A DNA stretch of 64,000 nucleotides, from positions 41,189 to 105,188 of the forward strand of contig JAFEII010000026.1 of the NCBI GenBank assembly GCA_017495165.1, written 5' to 3'. Within the stretch, counting starts at the first letter, position 1. Every line of letters starts with the position of its first letter. This DNA comes from Hydromonas sp. GTDB lineage: Bacteria > Pseudomonadota > Gammaproteobacteria > Burkholderiales > Burkholderiaceae. This document shows, piece after piece, positions 37,290-45,438 of the stretch. A program made the translations under genes and the position numbers. The notes under the pieces were generated by a model, which saw only the letters and a list, made by a program, of their open reading frames with translations, was not told where the DNA came from and searched no databases.

Positions 37290-38735
37290 TTAATTTTTAA
37301 CGCCGAACATCTGTTGCGCGATTTGGCCTAACTGTTGGAGTCCTTCTTGCTCGTGGCTTTGCGCCATCAAGGCGCAATTGAGGCGCAAAGATGATTGCTG
37401 CGCACTTAAGTTAGAAAACAAGCCGCCGTGCGCAAATGCAATGCCGTGTTGCGCCATCGCCGCGTCGAGCAATTTTTGTGCGTTGCAATGTGCGGGCAAA
37501 ATCACCCAGAGCAAATAGCCGCCTTGCGGCGCGCTCATGGTTGTGCCTTTGGGGAAGGTTTCCGAGACGATTTTTCGCGCCATGGCGATGCTTTGCTGGC
37601 AGACTTGGCGCATTTTTTTCAAATACGCCGTGTAGCTGCTGTGCATGAACTCACTCAACACCGCTTGCGGCAAGGTGGCGCAGGCAATCGCGGTGGCGTG
37701 TTGCAAGGCTTTGATCGATTCGGCCCAGCGCCCCCCCGCCACAAAACCGATGCGCAAACCTGGTGCAATCAGTTTGGACAATGAGCCACACAAAATCACA
37801 TTGTGTTGCGTGTCCAGCGCTTTGAGCGGTGCGGCGCGCTGTGCGCCGACGTGCGGCAAAGCGCCAAAAGTGTCGTCTTCAATCACGGCAATCTCATGCG
37901 CGGCGCACACATCGAGCAATTCGCGGCGCACATGGTGTGCAATTGAGGCGCCTGTGGGGTTGTGAAAGTTGGCTTGCAGCAAACACGCACGGATGGTGTG
38001 TCCTTTGTCGGCTGCGTGCTTGAGCGCGGCTTGAATGTCGGCGGGTTGCAAACCCATGTTCACATCAATCGGCATTTCGACCGCGTGCAGTTGCAAGCTG
38101 TCGAGCAAAGGCAAAAAGCCAAAATACGTCGGCGCTTCAATCAGCACCCAGTCGCCCGCCTGCGTACTCGCTTGCAAGGCGAGCATCAAGGCCTGCGTTG
38201 CGCCGTGGGTAATCAACACATCGTCCGCCGTCAAATCGCAGCCGACCGCATTGTATTGTTGCGCCACTTGCGCGCGCAAAGGCGGAAAGCCGCCGCCAAT
38301 GGCGTATTCGGTCAACATGCTGGGGTGGTGGCGCGCCAGCCGATTGTGCAGGGTTTGCAGCTGATGCGTGGGGTAAAAATCAGGTGAAGCGGTTGCCAAA
38401 TCGAGGCGCACGCTCGCTTGCGTGCTGACCATTTCTGCCCATAATCGAATCTGACTTGCGCGGTTTTTAATCAGAGGATTGGCGCAAAAAATCGGGCGTG
38501 CGGTTTTTTTGACTGATTTTATCGCAGGCGTGTGTTTTACAAAAAAACCGCTTTTGGGCACAGAAATTAAAAATCCCAAATCCTCCAAGGATTGCAAAAT
38601 TTTATTGGCCGAGTTGATGCTGATGCGGTATTGCTCAGCCAATTTGCGCACGGAGAGAAATTTATCTTGATGGCGATAAAGCCCTTGGCTGAGCTGCTGG
38701 CGTAATTCTTCGAGAGTATTGGCTATTTTAGACAT
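37290..38735 (-). CDS. MocR-type regulator: GntR HTH fused to PLP aminotransferase domain
   Basis: A 481-residue protein. Residues 1-70 form a GntR-type winged HTH (FLSVRKLAEQYRISINSANKILQSLEDLGFL). The remainder is a class I aminotransferase fold: THGATQALMLALQ, LLQANFHNPTGASI and a PLP lysine in ILCGSLSKLIAPGLRIGFVAG. MocR proteins use bound PLP-aldimines to sense amino compounds or vitamin B6 (PdxR, GabR, TauR). The adjacent permease-like TSUP protein at 39.2 kb is divergent from it, so transport genes are plausible targets. The short HTH spacing and missing long linker are normal for this subgroup. Confidence 0.9.
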   Translation of the reverse strand: MSKIANTLEELRQQLSQGLYRHQDKFLSVRKLAEQYRISINSANKILQSLEDLGFLISVPKSGFFVKHTPAIKSVKKTARPIFCANPLIKNRASQIRLWAEMVSTQASVRLDLATASPDFYPTHQLQTLHNRLARHHPSMLTEYAIGGGFPPLRAQVAQQYNAVGCDLTADDVLITHGATQALMLALQASTQAGDWVLIEAPTYFGFLPLLDSLQLHAVEMPIDVNMGLQPADIQAALKHAADKGHTIRACLLQANFHNPTGASIAHHVRRELLDVCAAHEIAVIEDDTFGALPHVGAQRAAPLKALDTQHNVILCGSLSKLIAPGLRIGFVAGGRWAESIKALQHATAIACATLPQAVLSEFMHSSYTAYLKKMRQVCQQSIAMARKIVSETFPKGTTMSAPQGGYLLWVILPAHCNAQKLLDAAMAQHGIAFAHGGLFSNLSAQQSSLRLNCALMAQSHEQEGLQQLGQIAQQMFGVKN

Positions 38736-38836
38736 AATCCATCTGTATTAAAAATTTAGGCACTTTCTGTCACTTTTAATGATTTTGTGTCTCTATTATA
38801 GTTTGGTTTCTGATGAACAAAAAGAGGCGTTATGGC

Positions 38837-39169
38837 ATGTATTCACGTGTATTAAAGCATCGTCAATTGGATTGGCTAACCGAAGTGTCATTAGTTTGTA
38901 ATGAGTCGCTTGCTGTACAAAAGCTGCTTGAAAATGGGCCGCTGACAGATAAAGAGCTTTTTGAAGAGTATCTGTATTTGTCTGAGATTATTAAGCCCGC
39001 TCTGTCAGACGGATTTATTCAAACACTTCATGATTTTAAAAGCAGCAATTCAGTTGCATTGTTGGTATTTAATGGCCGTGACAGGTTGCTCATGCGAATG
39101 TTTGGTTTGAATGGCAGTGAGCGGTTATTGCCAGTTTCGAATGATTTCCCTTACGTATGTAAAACATAA
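38837..39169 (+). CDS. Small hypothetical protein
   Basis: A 110-residue soluble protein that I do not recognise. It is rich in charged residues at the start (MYSRVLKHRQLDWLTEVSLVCNES), has a helical middle (LLENGPLTDKELFEEYLYLSE) and a strand-rich end with SVALLVFNGRDRLLMRMFGL. No signal peptide or membrane segment. The ATG at 38837 follows AGAGG; an in-frame ATG at 38813 is possible. It lies divergent from the MocR gene and 24 bases upstream of the TSUP transporter gene on the same strand, so the two may be co-transcribed. Function unknown. Confidence 0.55.
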   Translation: MYSRVLKHRQLDWLTEVSLVCNESLAVQKLLENGPLTDKELFEEYLYLSEIIKPALSDGFIQTLHDFKSSNSVALLVFNGRDRLLMRMFGLNGSERLLPVSNDFPYVCKT

Positions 39170-39193
39170 TTTTTTAAAGAAAGCGAGATAGAC

Positions 39194-39985
39194 ATGGAAT
39201 TTTTAACAGGTTTTTGGGCGGAGCATTGGGTTGCGGCACTTGTTCTTTTGGGGGTTGTGGCATTTGTTGCTGGGTTTGTTGATAGCATTGCTGGTGGTGG
39301 CGGGTTGTTTTTGGTACCTGGCTTTTTGCTGGTTGGTTTGCCGCCTCAAGTGGCATTAGGGCAAGAGAAAGTAGTGAGCACATTGGGCACAATTGCGGCA
39401 ATTCGTAATTTTTTAAAGGGCAGTAAAATCAAATTCGGAGTGGCATTGGCTGGGATTCCATTTTCTTTAATCGGCGCGTATTTGGGTTCGCGTCTGATTT
39501 TATGGGTATCGCAAGAAAGTGTTGCTAAAATTATTTTGTTTTTAATCCCAGTTGGCATTGTGATTTTTTTAGTCCCTAAAGGCAAAACCGTTAAAGAACA
39601 CGTATTAAGCAATTTTGCTTTATATGTATTGATTCCAGTGGTTTGTTTGTTGGTGGGTTTTTACGATGGTTTTTTTGGTCCGGGTACGGGCAGCCTATTC
39701 ATTCTTGCGTTTCATTATATTTGCAAAATGGATATGGTGACGAGTTCCGCCAACTCAAAATCGTTTAATTTTGCGTCAAATATTGGCTCTTTGGTGGCGT
39801 TTGTTATGGCGGGTAAAGTGGCTTATATATTGGCCTTACCTTTAGTTGCTTGCAATATCGCTGGCAATCATGTGGGCAGCCAAATGACTTTGACGCGAGG
39901 CGATGGTTTTGTACGCAGAATGTTGGTCATTTCAATGTTGGTTTTATTTGTCAGCTTGTTGGTAAAGTATGTCGTTTTTGCATAA
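39194..39985 (+). CDS. TSUP family (TauE/SafE) membrane transporter
   Basis: A 263-residue protein with about eight hydrophobic segments. The family hallmark is the repeated motif FVAGFVDSIAGGGGLFLVPG in the first half and the matching FYDGFFGPGTGSLFILAF in the second. TSUP proteins move sulfur-containing or organic anions such as sulfite, sulfoacetate or taurine degradation products, probably as exporters. The substrate here is undefined. It lies downstream of a MocR-type regulator and a small hypothetical. I can only infer a link with amino-compound metabolism. A weak GCGAGA ribosome site precedes the ATG. Confidence 0.9.
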   Translation: MEFLTGFWAEHWVAALVLLGVVAFVAGFVDSIAGGGGLFLVPGFLLVGLPPQVALGQEKVVSTLGTIAAIRNFLKGSKIKFGVALAGIPFSLIGAYLGSRLILWVSQESVAKIILFLIPVGIVIFLVPKGKTVKEHVLSNFALYVLIPVVCLLVGFYDGFFGPGTGSLFILAFHYICKMDMVTSSANSKSFNFASNIGSLVAFVMAGKVAYILALPLVACNIAGNHVGSQMTLTRGDGFVRRMLVISMLVLFVSLLVKYVVFA

Positions 39986-40009
39986 GTGCATCACTTTTAA
40001 GGAATTAAA

Positions 40010-40891
40010 ATGAAATTCATATTCAATCAAAACAGTCGAGTTGGCTTTGTCGGCCTCGGCGTGATGGGTAGCGCGATGGCGGGGCATATTTTGCGCGCGC
40101 ACGGTCACGTGAGTGTTTATAACCGCAGCGCGAGCAAAACCGAGGCGTGGTTGGTGGCGCATCCGCAAGCCTCGGCGTATTTTGACCTGCCCGAATTGGC
40201 ACGCGCGGTGGACGTGGTGGTTTTGTGCATTGGCAACGATGATGACGTGCGCAGCACGGTGCGCACGATGTTGCCGCATTTACCGACAGGCGCAATCATC
40301 ATCGACCACACAACCACGTCGCCCACATTGGCACAAGAAATGGCGGCGTTGTGCGCGGCATCGGGCGTGGTGTTTTTAGACTGCCCCGTCTCGGGCGGTC
40401 AAACGGGCGCGGTCAATGGCACGCTCACAGTGATGGCGGGCGGCGACGCGGCGGCGTTTGAAGCGGCGCAAACGGTGATGGCTATGTATTCAAAGCACCA
40501 ACGCTATTTTGGCGCAAGCGGTGCGGGGCAAGGTTGTAAAATGGTCAATCAAGTGTTGATAGCGGGCGTGTTACAAGGTTTGAGTGAGGGCATGCACTTG
40601 GCGCAAACGCTCGGTTTGGATGCAGGTGCGGTGGTTGATACTTTGCAACACGGCGCGGCAGGTTCTTGGCAGTTGGCGCAGCGCGGCGTGACCATGAGCG
40701 CGCGTGAATTTGATTTTGGCTTTGCGATTGATTTAATGCGTAAAGATTTGGGCATTGTCGGCGACTACGCCGCCGCGCATGGTGTGGATTTGCTGTTGAT
40801 GCAGTCGGTGCGCCAGCAATACGAGGATTTATCGCAAGCAGGATTTGGACGTAATGATACGTCGGCTCTGATTCGACAGTTTGATGTATGA
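40010..40891 (+). CDS. 3-hydroxyisobutyrate dehydrogenase family protein
   Basis: A 293-residue NAD(P)-dependent beta-hydroxyacid dehydrogenase. The N-terminal Rossmann motif is VGFVGLGVMGSAMAGHIL, followed by VYNRSASKTEAW, which suggests NADPH preference. The substrate motif DCPVSGGQTGAVNGTLTVMAGG and the catalytic lysine segment GQGCKMVNQVLIAG are intact. The rest is the all-helical dimer domain. It could reduce or oxidise 3-hydroxyisobutyrate, glyoxylate, tartronate semialdehyde or similar acids. An AAGGA site lies upstream and glyA follows about 170 bases downstream. Confidence 0.88.
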   Translation: MKFIFNQNSRVGFVGLGVMGSAMAGHILRAHGHVSVYNRSASKTEAWLVAHPQASAYFDLPELARAVDVVVLCIGNDDDVRSTVRTMLPHLPTGAIIIDHTTTSPTLAQEMAALCAASGVVFLDCPVSGGQTGAVNGTLTVMAGGDAAAFEAAQTVMAMYSKHQRYFGASGAGQGCKMVNQVLIAGVLQGLSEGMHLAQTLGLDAGAVVDTLQHGAAGSWQLAQRGVTMSAREFDFGFAIDLMRKDLGIVGDYAAAHGVDLLLMQSVRQQYEDLSQAGFGRNDTSALIRQFDV

Positions 40892-41060
40892 AACGCATTC
40901 ATACCTTCGCACAAACGCACAAAAAAATGTTCGTAATCAAGTTTTATTGGCTGGCGCATGCCCGCAAAACCGCGTAAAATTCGCGTCTTGTGCGGTGGCA
41001 GGTCAACCGCAGTTTGGCGGTAGCGGTTTATTTTAATCCAGTCTTTTTAAAGGAAATACC

Positions 41061-42311
41061 ATGTTCGATAAAATTCAAAACGGTTTGGCGGCAGTTGACC
41101 CCGAAGTCTTGGCAGTGATTCAACTGGAAAACCAGCGTCAACAAGACCACATTGAGCTGATTGCGTCTGAAAACTACACCAGCCCAGCTGTGATGGAGGC
41201 GCAAGGCTCGCAATTGACCAATAAATACGCCGAAGGTTATCCTGGTAAACGCTATTACGGCGGGTGCGAGCACGTGGATGTGGTTGAGCAATTGGCGATT
41301 GACCGCGTGAAGCAATTGTTTGGTGCGCAGGCGGCGAATGTGCAGCCAAACTCTGGCTCGCAAGCCAATCAAGGCGTGTTTTTTGCCATGTTAGAGCCGG
41401 GTGATACGATTTTGGGCATGAGTTTGGCGGAAGGTGGGCATTTGACCCACGGCATGAAACTCAATATGAGCGGCAAATGGTTTAACGCGGTCTCGTACGG
41501 TTTAAACGCCGCTGAAGATATTGATTACGATGCGCTTGAGGCGATGGCGCGTGAATGCAAACCAAAGCTCATCATTGCAGGCGCGTCGGCATTCTCATTG
41601 CACATTGATTTTGAACGTTTTGCCAAAATCGCCAAGGAAGTGGGCGCGTATTTTATGGTTGATATGGCGCATTACGCGGGTTTGATTGCCGCTGGCGTGT
41701 ACCCAAACCCTGTGCCGCACGCGGATTTTGTGACCACGACCACGCACAAATCATTGCGCGGCCCGCGCGGCGGCGTGATTTTGATGAAAGCGGAGTTTGA
41801 GAAAAAAATCAACTCTGCGATTTTCCCAGGGATTCAAGGCGGCCCGTTGATGCACGTGATTGCAGGCAAAGCGGTGGCGTTTAAAGAGGCCTTGTCGCCT
41901 GAGTTTAAAACCTACCAACAACAAGTGGTCAAAAACGCCGCCGTGTTGGCAGACACCTTAACTGCACGCGGCTTGCGGATTGTATCGGGCAAAACCCAAA
42001 GCCACGTGATGTTGGTGGATTTACGCAACAAAAACATCACGGGCAAAGAAGCCGAACGCGTATTGGGCTTGGCGCACATGACGTGCAACAAAAATGCGAT
42101 TCCCAACGACCCTGAAACCCCGTTTGTGACCAGCGGCATCCGCGTGGGCACGCCTGCGTTGACCACACGCGGCTTTAACGAAGCGGACACCATTAAAATT
42201 GCCCATTTAATTGCCGATGTGTTGGACGCGCCGACGGATGAAGCGGTGTTAGAACGCGTGCGTGCGGATGTGAAGGTGTTGACGGATGCGCATCCTGTGT
42301 ATCGGGGTTGA
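41061..42311 (+). CDS. glyA: Serine hydroxymethyltransferase
   Basis: A 416-residue PLP enzyme that interconverts serine and glycine with tetrahydrofolate. The start [20 protein letters not shown], the [20 protein letters not shown] block, the [15 protein letters not shown] block and the PLP lysine in [16 protein letters not shown] (near residue 229) are all in place, and the length is standard. AAAGGAAA precedes the ATG. A terminator follows directly. nrdR, a frequent neighbour of glyA in related genomes, is not found here; instead there is a riboswitch and MITE region. Confidence 0.97.
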   Translation: MFDKIQNGLAAVDPEVLAVIQLENQRQQDHIELIASENYTSPAVMEAQGSQLTNKYAEGYPGKRYYGGCEHVDVVEQLAIDRVKQLFGAQAANVQPNSGSQANQGVFFAMLEPGDTILGMSLAEGGHLTHGMKLNMSGKWFNAVSYGLNAAEDIDYDALEAMARECKPKLIIAGASAFSLHIDFERFAKIAKEVGAYFMVDMAHYAGLIAAGVYPNPVPHADFVTTTTHKSLRGPRGGVILMKAEFEKKINSAIFPGIQGGPLMHVIAGKAVAFKEALSPEFKTYQQQVVKNAAVLADTLTARGLRIVSGKTQSHVMLVDLRNKNITGKEAERVLGLAHMTCNKNAIPNDPETPFVTSGIRVGTPALTTRGFNEADTIKIAHLIADVLDAPTDEAVLERVRADVKVLTDAHPVYRG

Positions 42312-42330
42312 TGGCTGAGCTTTACCCATC

Positions 42331-42364
42331 AAACAAAAGCGAGCTTCTGGCTCGCTTTTGTTTT
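42331..42364 (+). terminator. glyA terminator
   Basis: AAACAAAAGCGAGC pairs with GCTCGCTTTTGTTTT across a 5-base loop 20 bases after glyA. Confidence 0.87.
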
Positions 42365-42385
42365 GCGCAAAACACGTAAAACAAC

Positions 42386-42413
42386 TTGACAATCTGCGGC
42401 AAATACGTAGAAT
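42386..42413 (+). promoter_or_regulatory. Sigma-70 promoter of the riboswitch leader
   Basis: A perfect TTGACA -35 at 42386-42391 and TAGAAT -10 at 42408-42413 are separated by 16 bp. Transcription would start at about 42420, at the 5' edge of the aptamer. Confidence 0.65.
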
Positions 42414-42418
42414 TCCGA

Positions 42419-42515
42419 CTACGAAGGGAGTAGCCCTCCTGTCAAAGTGTCGTCAATACGGTTAATTGTAAAAATTCACCCGGCGCTTTGGGCGTTTATA
42501 CGCGGGCGAGACTTC
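42419..42515 (+). ncRNA. Probable yybP-ykoY (Mn2+-sensing) riboswitch
   Basis: The segment has the two conserved loops of the yybP-ykoY manganese aptamer: GAAGGGAGTAG near the 5' end and CGAGACTTC near the 3' end. The flanking GAAG and CTTC can pair as the closing stem, with CGTCAATACGG between. A canonical promoter lies immediately upstream. The next possible stem (ATACGCG at 42498-42504 with CGCGTAT at 42545-42551, followed by six T) overlaps the aptamer 3' side, as a terminator-type switch would. No manganese exporter gene follows; a MITE does. Confidence 0.62.
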
Positions 42516-42597
42516 GGACTTGATTTTCAAGGCCGATTCTTGCGCGCGTATTTTTTATGCCTGTTCAATGTTTCAGCCTTGAGAATTTTAATGATTG

Positions 42598-42800
42598 GCG
42601 GATTCAGCTCCGAAGTGCAACACCCTGTTTAAAACCCGACTTTCACATCTGTAAAGTATGGTAATGTCTTCTCAACGCCTCAAGTGCTACGCGCCTTCGG
42701 CGTGACTACGTCACACTTGACCCGCTGAGAAAACATAACCCCTTGGTCTATAAGTAAAAAATGGGTAGGTGAAAGTGTTGCACTTCGGAGCTGAATCCGC
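42598..42800. mobile_element. MITE-like element with 26-bp terminal inverted repeats
   Basis: A 26-bp perfect inverted repeat bounds the element (42598-42623 and 42775-42800; core TCCGAAGTGCAACAC). The tips resemble those of IS30-family insertion sequences. The 150-bp interior has no transposase frame but contains a large imperfect hairpin around 42670-42730. It sits between the riboswitch and the next gene. No obvious target-site duplication was found. Confidence 0.68.
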
Positions 42801-42833
42801 GTTTAAATTTTTTTATTCTTTCTAAGGATTTCT

Positions 42834-43370
42834 ATGAAACTCAAGCAAATTTCTACTGTTTTGGCCGCTGGCGCGCTGACGTTGGCTTTTAATCAAGCGT
42901 CTGCGAAGACTGCTGAAACTGTCCAAGTTGTTGACCCTACTCAAGCGGTCACTGCCCAAGTGTGCAAAATCACCACACAAGATGAAATTCGCGCCTTGTT
43001 TACGCGTTGGAATGACTCGCTCAAAACCCTTGATCCTGCAAAAGTCACGAATAATTACGCCGATGATGCGGTGCTTTTGCCAACGGTCTCAAACACGCCG
43101 CGCACCAATCATGCTGAAATTAACGATTACTTTGTGCATTTTTTGCAAAAGAAACCACAAGGTGTGATTAACAAAAGCCATGTGAATCTGGGCTGCAACC
43201 GCGCAACCGATGTGGGGGTTTATACGTTCACTTTGCACGGCAAAGATGGCAAGGCTCAGCAGGTTGTGGCGCGTTATTCGTACGTTTATGTGTACGAAAA
43301 TGGTCAGTGGCTGATTGAGCACCACCATTCTTCTGCGATGCCTGAAGCGATTACCCAAAAATCACACTAA
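42834..43370 (+). CDS. Exported SnoaL/DUF4440-like protein (SgcJ/EcaC family)
   Basis: A 178-residue protein. A signal peptide (MKLKQISTVLAAGALTLAFN) is followed by an acid-poor linker and one NTF2-like domain: DEIRALFTRWNDSLKTLDPAKVTNNYADDAVLLPTVSN holds the family core (split here as a long conserved helix then YADDAVLLP). VARYSYVYVYENGQWLIEHHHSS is the closing sheet with the His motif. SgcJ/EcaC-type domain proteins have no agreed activity. The ATG has AAGGA upstream. It lies 33 bases after the MITE-like element, so its promoter may be supplied by or disrupted by the element. Confidence 0.82.
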   Translation: MKLKQISTVLAAGALTLAFNQASAKTAETVQVVDPTQAVTAQVCKITTQDEIRALFTRWNDSLKTLDPAKVTNNYADDAVLLPTVSNTPRTNHAEINDYFVHFLQKKPQGVINKSHVNLGCNRATDVGVYTFTLHGKDGKAQQVVARYSYVYVYENGQWLIEHHHSSAMPEAITQKSH

Positions 43371-43436
43371 TCAAGTGATGTGTCTGAAATTGCTGTTTAT
43401 GTGTCGGTGTCGTGCGCGCTGGCCGATTTGAGCAAC

Positions 43437-43465
43437 AAAAAAACGAGCGGACTGCTCGTTTTTTT
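43437..43465. terminator. Terminator between DUF4440-like and SDR genes
   Basis: A-run, CGAGC/GCTCG stem with a 5-base loop, then seven T. Works for both convergent genes. Confidence 0.83.
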
Positions 43466-43488
43466 GTTGGGATTTTGAGCCTATAAAG

Positions 43489-44307
43489 TCACTTTGCCAT
43501 GCCCATAATGATTTTATCAAAAATACGGTCGCCAGCATACTTGCGCAACCACATCAATGGTTTGGCGTGTTTGCCCACCGCATAGCGTGTTTTGGGTTTG
43601 GCGCTCGTTACAATTTTTGTCACAACATTGCTTATTACCGTTGCGGGCGAGGAGTCACCTTGCTCATAAGAGCGTTGCAGTGCCTTTGCCAAAGCGTTTG
43701 CCAAATTGGCATAAGCGCCAGCTTTGGAACGTTTTAGCATGGGTTCTAATAAGACGTCGCCAAACTCGGTCGCAATGACGCCTGGTTCTAACACCACCAC
43801 GTGAATGCCAAACTGCTTTAACTCGAGTCGCAAGCAATCAGACCAGCCTTCTAGTGCGTGTTTGCTGGCATGATACCAAGCGCCCAATGGGGTATAAATT
43901 TTGCCGCCCATCGAGGATGTATTGATAATCAGCCCTTTATTTTGGGCGCGCATCAATGGCACAACCGCCTGAGTGATTGCCGCCAAACCAAACAAATTGA
44001 CTTCAAACTGATTGCGGGCTTCATCAATCGTAATGTCTTCAACTGCGCCATAGACGGCATAACCTGCATTGTTGAATAACACGTCGATGCGACCTTGCTC
44101 ACTCATGATGCGGTTGACGGCATTGTTGATGGAGGCAGGTTGCGTGATGTCGAGCTCAATTGCGTGGCCGCCCGCGTCCAACAAGTCTTGCATGAGCGCG
44201 GTACGGCGTGCTGCGCCATAGACAATGTGCCCTTGCTTGATGAGTGCGAGGGCGCAGTCTTTGCCCATGCCAGAGCTTGCGCCCGTAATTAATATCACTT
44301 TTTTCAT
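43489..44307 (-). CDS. Short-chain dehydrogenase/reductase
   Basis: A 272-residue classical SDR. The cofactor loop is TGASSGMGKDCALAL and the following NNAGYAVYG block is intact. The catalytic Ser lies in INTSSMGGKIY, with Tyr-x3-Lys in WYHASKHALEGWS. The C-terminal part (TKIVTSAKPKTRYAVGKHA) is typical of the group often annotated as oxidoreductase with unspecific substrate. Start at 44307, with AAGGA upstream. A MerR regulator gene is divergent and a canonical MerR-type promoter with a 19-bp spacer drives this gene. Confidence 0.92.
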   Translation of the reverse strand: MKKVILITGASSGMGKDCALALIKQGHIVYGAARRTALMQDLLDAGGHAIELDITQPASINNAVNRIMSEQGRIDVLFNNAGYAVYGAVEDITIDEARNQFEVNLFGLAAITQAVVPLMRAQNKGLIINTSSMGGKIYTPLGAWYHASKHALEGWSDCLRLELKQFGIHVVVLEPGVIATEFGDVLLEPMLKRSKAGAYANLANALAKALQRSYEQGDSSPATVISNVVTKIVTSAKPKTRYAVGKHAKPLMWLRKYAGDRIFDKIIMGMAK

Positions 44308-44342
44308 GCTTGTCCTTTTTGAGTTGAGTTGATTCACTCAAT

Positions 44343-44373
44343 ATGATAATCTGTGGGGCTGCCCAACAGTCAA
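44343..44373 (-). promoter_or_regulatory. MerR-type promoter of the SDR gene
   Basis: On the minus strand TTGACT (44368-44373) and TATCAT (44343-44348) are 19 bp apart, the lengthened spacing that MerR activators correct. The spacer carries the dyad CTGTGGGGCTGCCCAACAG at 44351-44369. The start codon of the SDR is about 30 bases below the expected start site. Confidence 0.75.
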
Positions 44374-44390
44374 GCCCAATTGGAGAAAAA

Positions 44391-44753
44391 ATGTTAATTA
44401 GTCAGCTGGCAAAAATCACAAACAGTACAAAAGACACCATTCGTCATTACGAACAGTTGGGTTTACTTATTTGCAGCCAGCGACAAGCAGGCTCTAGGGT
44501 TTATAAGGAGTACGCGGAGGAGAATATTGAAATTATCCAAACCATTAAAAATGGTAAATTTATGGGCTTTTCTCTAAAAGAGCTAACTGTGTTGGTTAAA
44601 ACATACATCGCTGGCGGTTACTCGGCAGAACAGCAGGTCTCATTGTTTTCACATCAGTTGGCTTTGATTGATAAAAAACTCAAAGAGTTGTCTGAAGTAA
44701 AAAACTATATCGAGCAAAAAATTAAGCGTATAGAGCGGCAAAACAAGTTGTAA
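44391..44753 (+). CDS. MerR family transcriptional regulator
   Basis: A 120-residue regulator. The N-terminal winged helix is complete: MLISQLAKITNSTKDTIRHY then EQLGLL, and SRVYKEYAEENIEIIQTIK. The middle QQVSLFSHQLALIDKKLKELSE forms the dimerisation coiled coil. No cysteine pair is seen at the C-terminus, so a metal-sensing role like MerR or ZntR is unlikely; a small-molecule or stress signal is more probable. The start is fixed by GGAG at 44382. Its operator overlaps the SDR promoter between the two divergent genes. Confidence 0.92.
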   Translation: MLISQLAKITNSTKDTIRHYEQLGLLICSQRQAGSRVYKEYAEENIEIIQTIKNGKFMGFSLKELTVLVKTYIAGGYSAEQQVSLFSHQLALIDKKLKELSEVKNYIEQKIKRIERQNKL

Positions 44754-44802
44754 TCGCCTTGCTTAAAATTTGGTTTTTTTATCTCATTTCGTTAAGGAAT
44801 TT

Positions 44803-45438
44803 ATGTTCGTCTCGATTATTTTGCAGTGGTTTATTAAACTGGTGACGGGCGCGTATCCGCGCTGGTTGGGCTGTAAGCCTGTGGACACGCAGCGGATTTA
44901 TTTTGCCAATCACACCAGTCATATTGATACGTTGGCGATTTGGGCGGCGTTGCCCACGCATTTGCAAAAGCACACGCATCCGGTGGCGGCGTTTGATTAT
45001 TGGGGCAAAACGGCGTTTAAAAAATACATTGTGACCAAAGGGTTGAACGCGGTTTTTATTGCGCGGGCGCGTGAGGATCGTACAGATGAGGATCCGCTCC
45101 AGCCGTTGTATGATACGTTGGCAGCGGGGGAATCTTTGATTATTTTTCCTGAGGGGACGCGCAACCGCGAGGCAACGCCGCAGCAATTTAAGGCGGGAAT
45201 TTATCATTTGGCGCGCAAATTTCCGCATGTGGAATTGGTGCCTGTGTATCTTGAAAATTTAAATCGGATTATGCCCAAGGGTGCTTTTTGGCCTGTGCCG
45301 TTGATTTGTACGGCGCGGTTTGGTGTGCCGATTTTTTTGCAGCCTGGTGAGGACAAAGATGTGTTTTTAGAGCGCGCACGCCAAGCGGTGATTTCGAGCC
45401 GCTCGCAATTCCAACAACTCTCTACAGGTGATGCATGA
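44803..45438 (+). CDS. Lysophospholipid acyltransferase (PlsC-like)
   Basis: A 211-residue acyltransferase. The catalytic NHTSHIDTLA (H-x4-D) is in place near residue 36, the second motif KTAFKKYIVT follows, and LIIFPEGTRN is the FPEGTRS-type third motif, then VPVYLENLN. Such proteins acylate lysophosphatidic acid or related acceptors at the inner membrane. A hydrophobic N-terminal stretch gives membrane association. AAGGA precedes the ATG at 44803. It overlaps the downstream CdsA-like gene by four bases, an acyltransferase plus CDP-lipid synthase pairing similar to the ynbA/ynbB type. Confidence 0.87.
   Translation: MFVSIILQWFIKLVTGAYPRWLGCKPVDTQRIYFANHTSHIDTLAIWAALPTHLQKHTHPVAAFDYWGKTAFKKYIVTKGLNAVFIARAREDRTDEDPLQPLYDTLAAGESLIIFPEGTRNREATPQQFKAGIYHLARKFPHVELVPVYLENLNRIMPKGAFWPVPLICTARFGVPIFLQPGEDKDVFLERARQAVISSRSQFQQLSTGDA

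Noticed and set aside
40892..41060. Riboswitch upstream of glyA
   Set aside because: A small hairpin (ACCGC with GCGGT) is visible but no glycine or THF aptamer core could be recognised.
42447..42632. 61-codon open frame downstream of the riboswitch promoter
   Set aside because: It overlaps the aptamer and terminator stem, has no ribosome-binding site and no recognisable domain.
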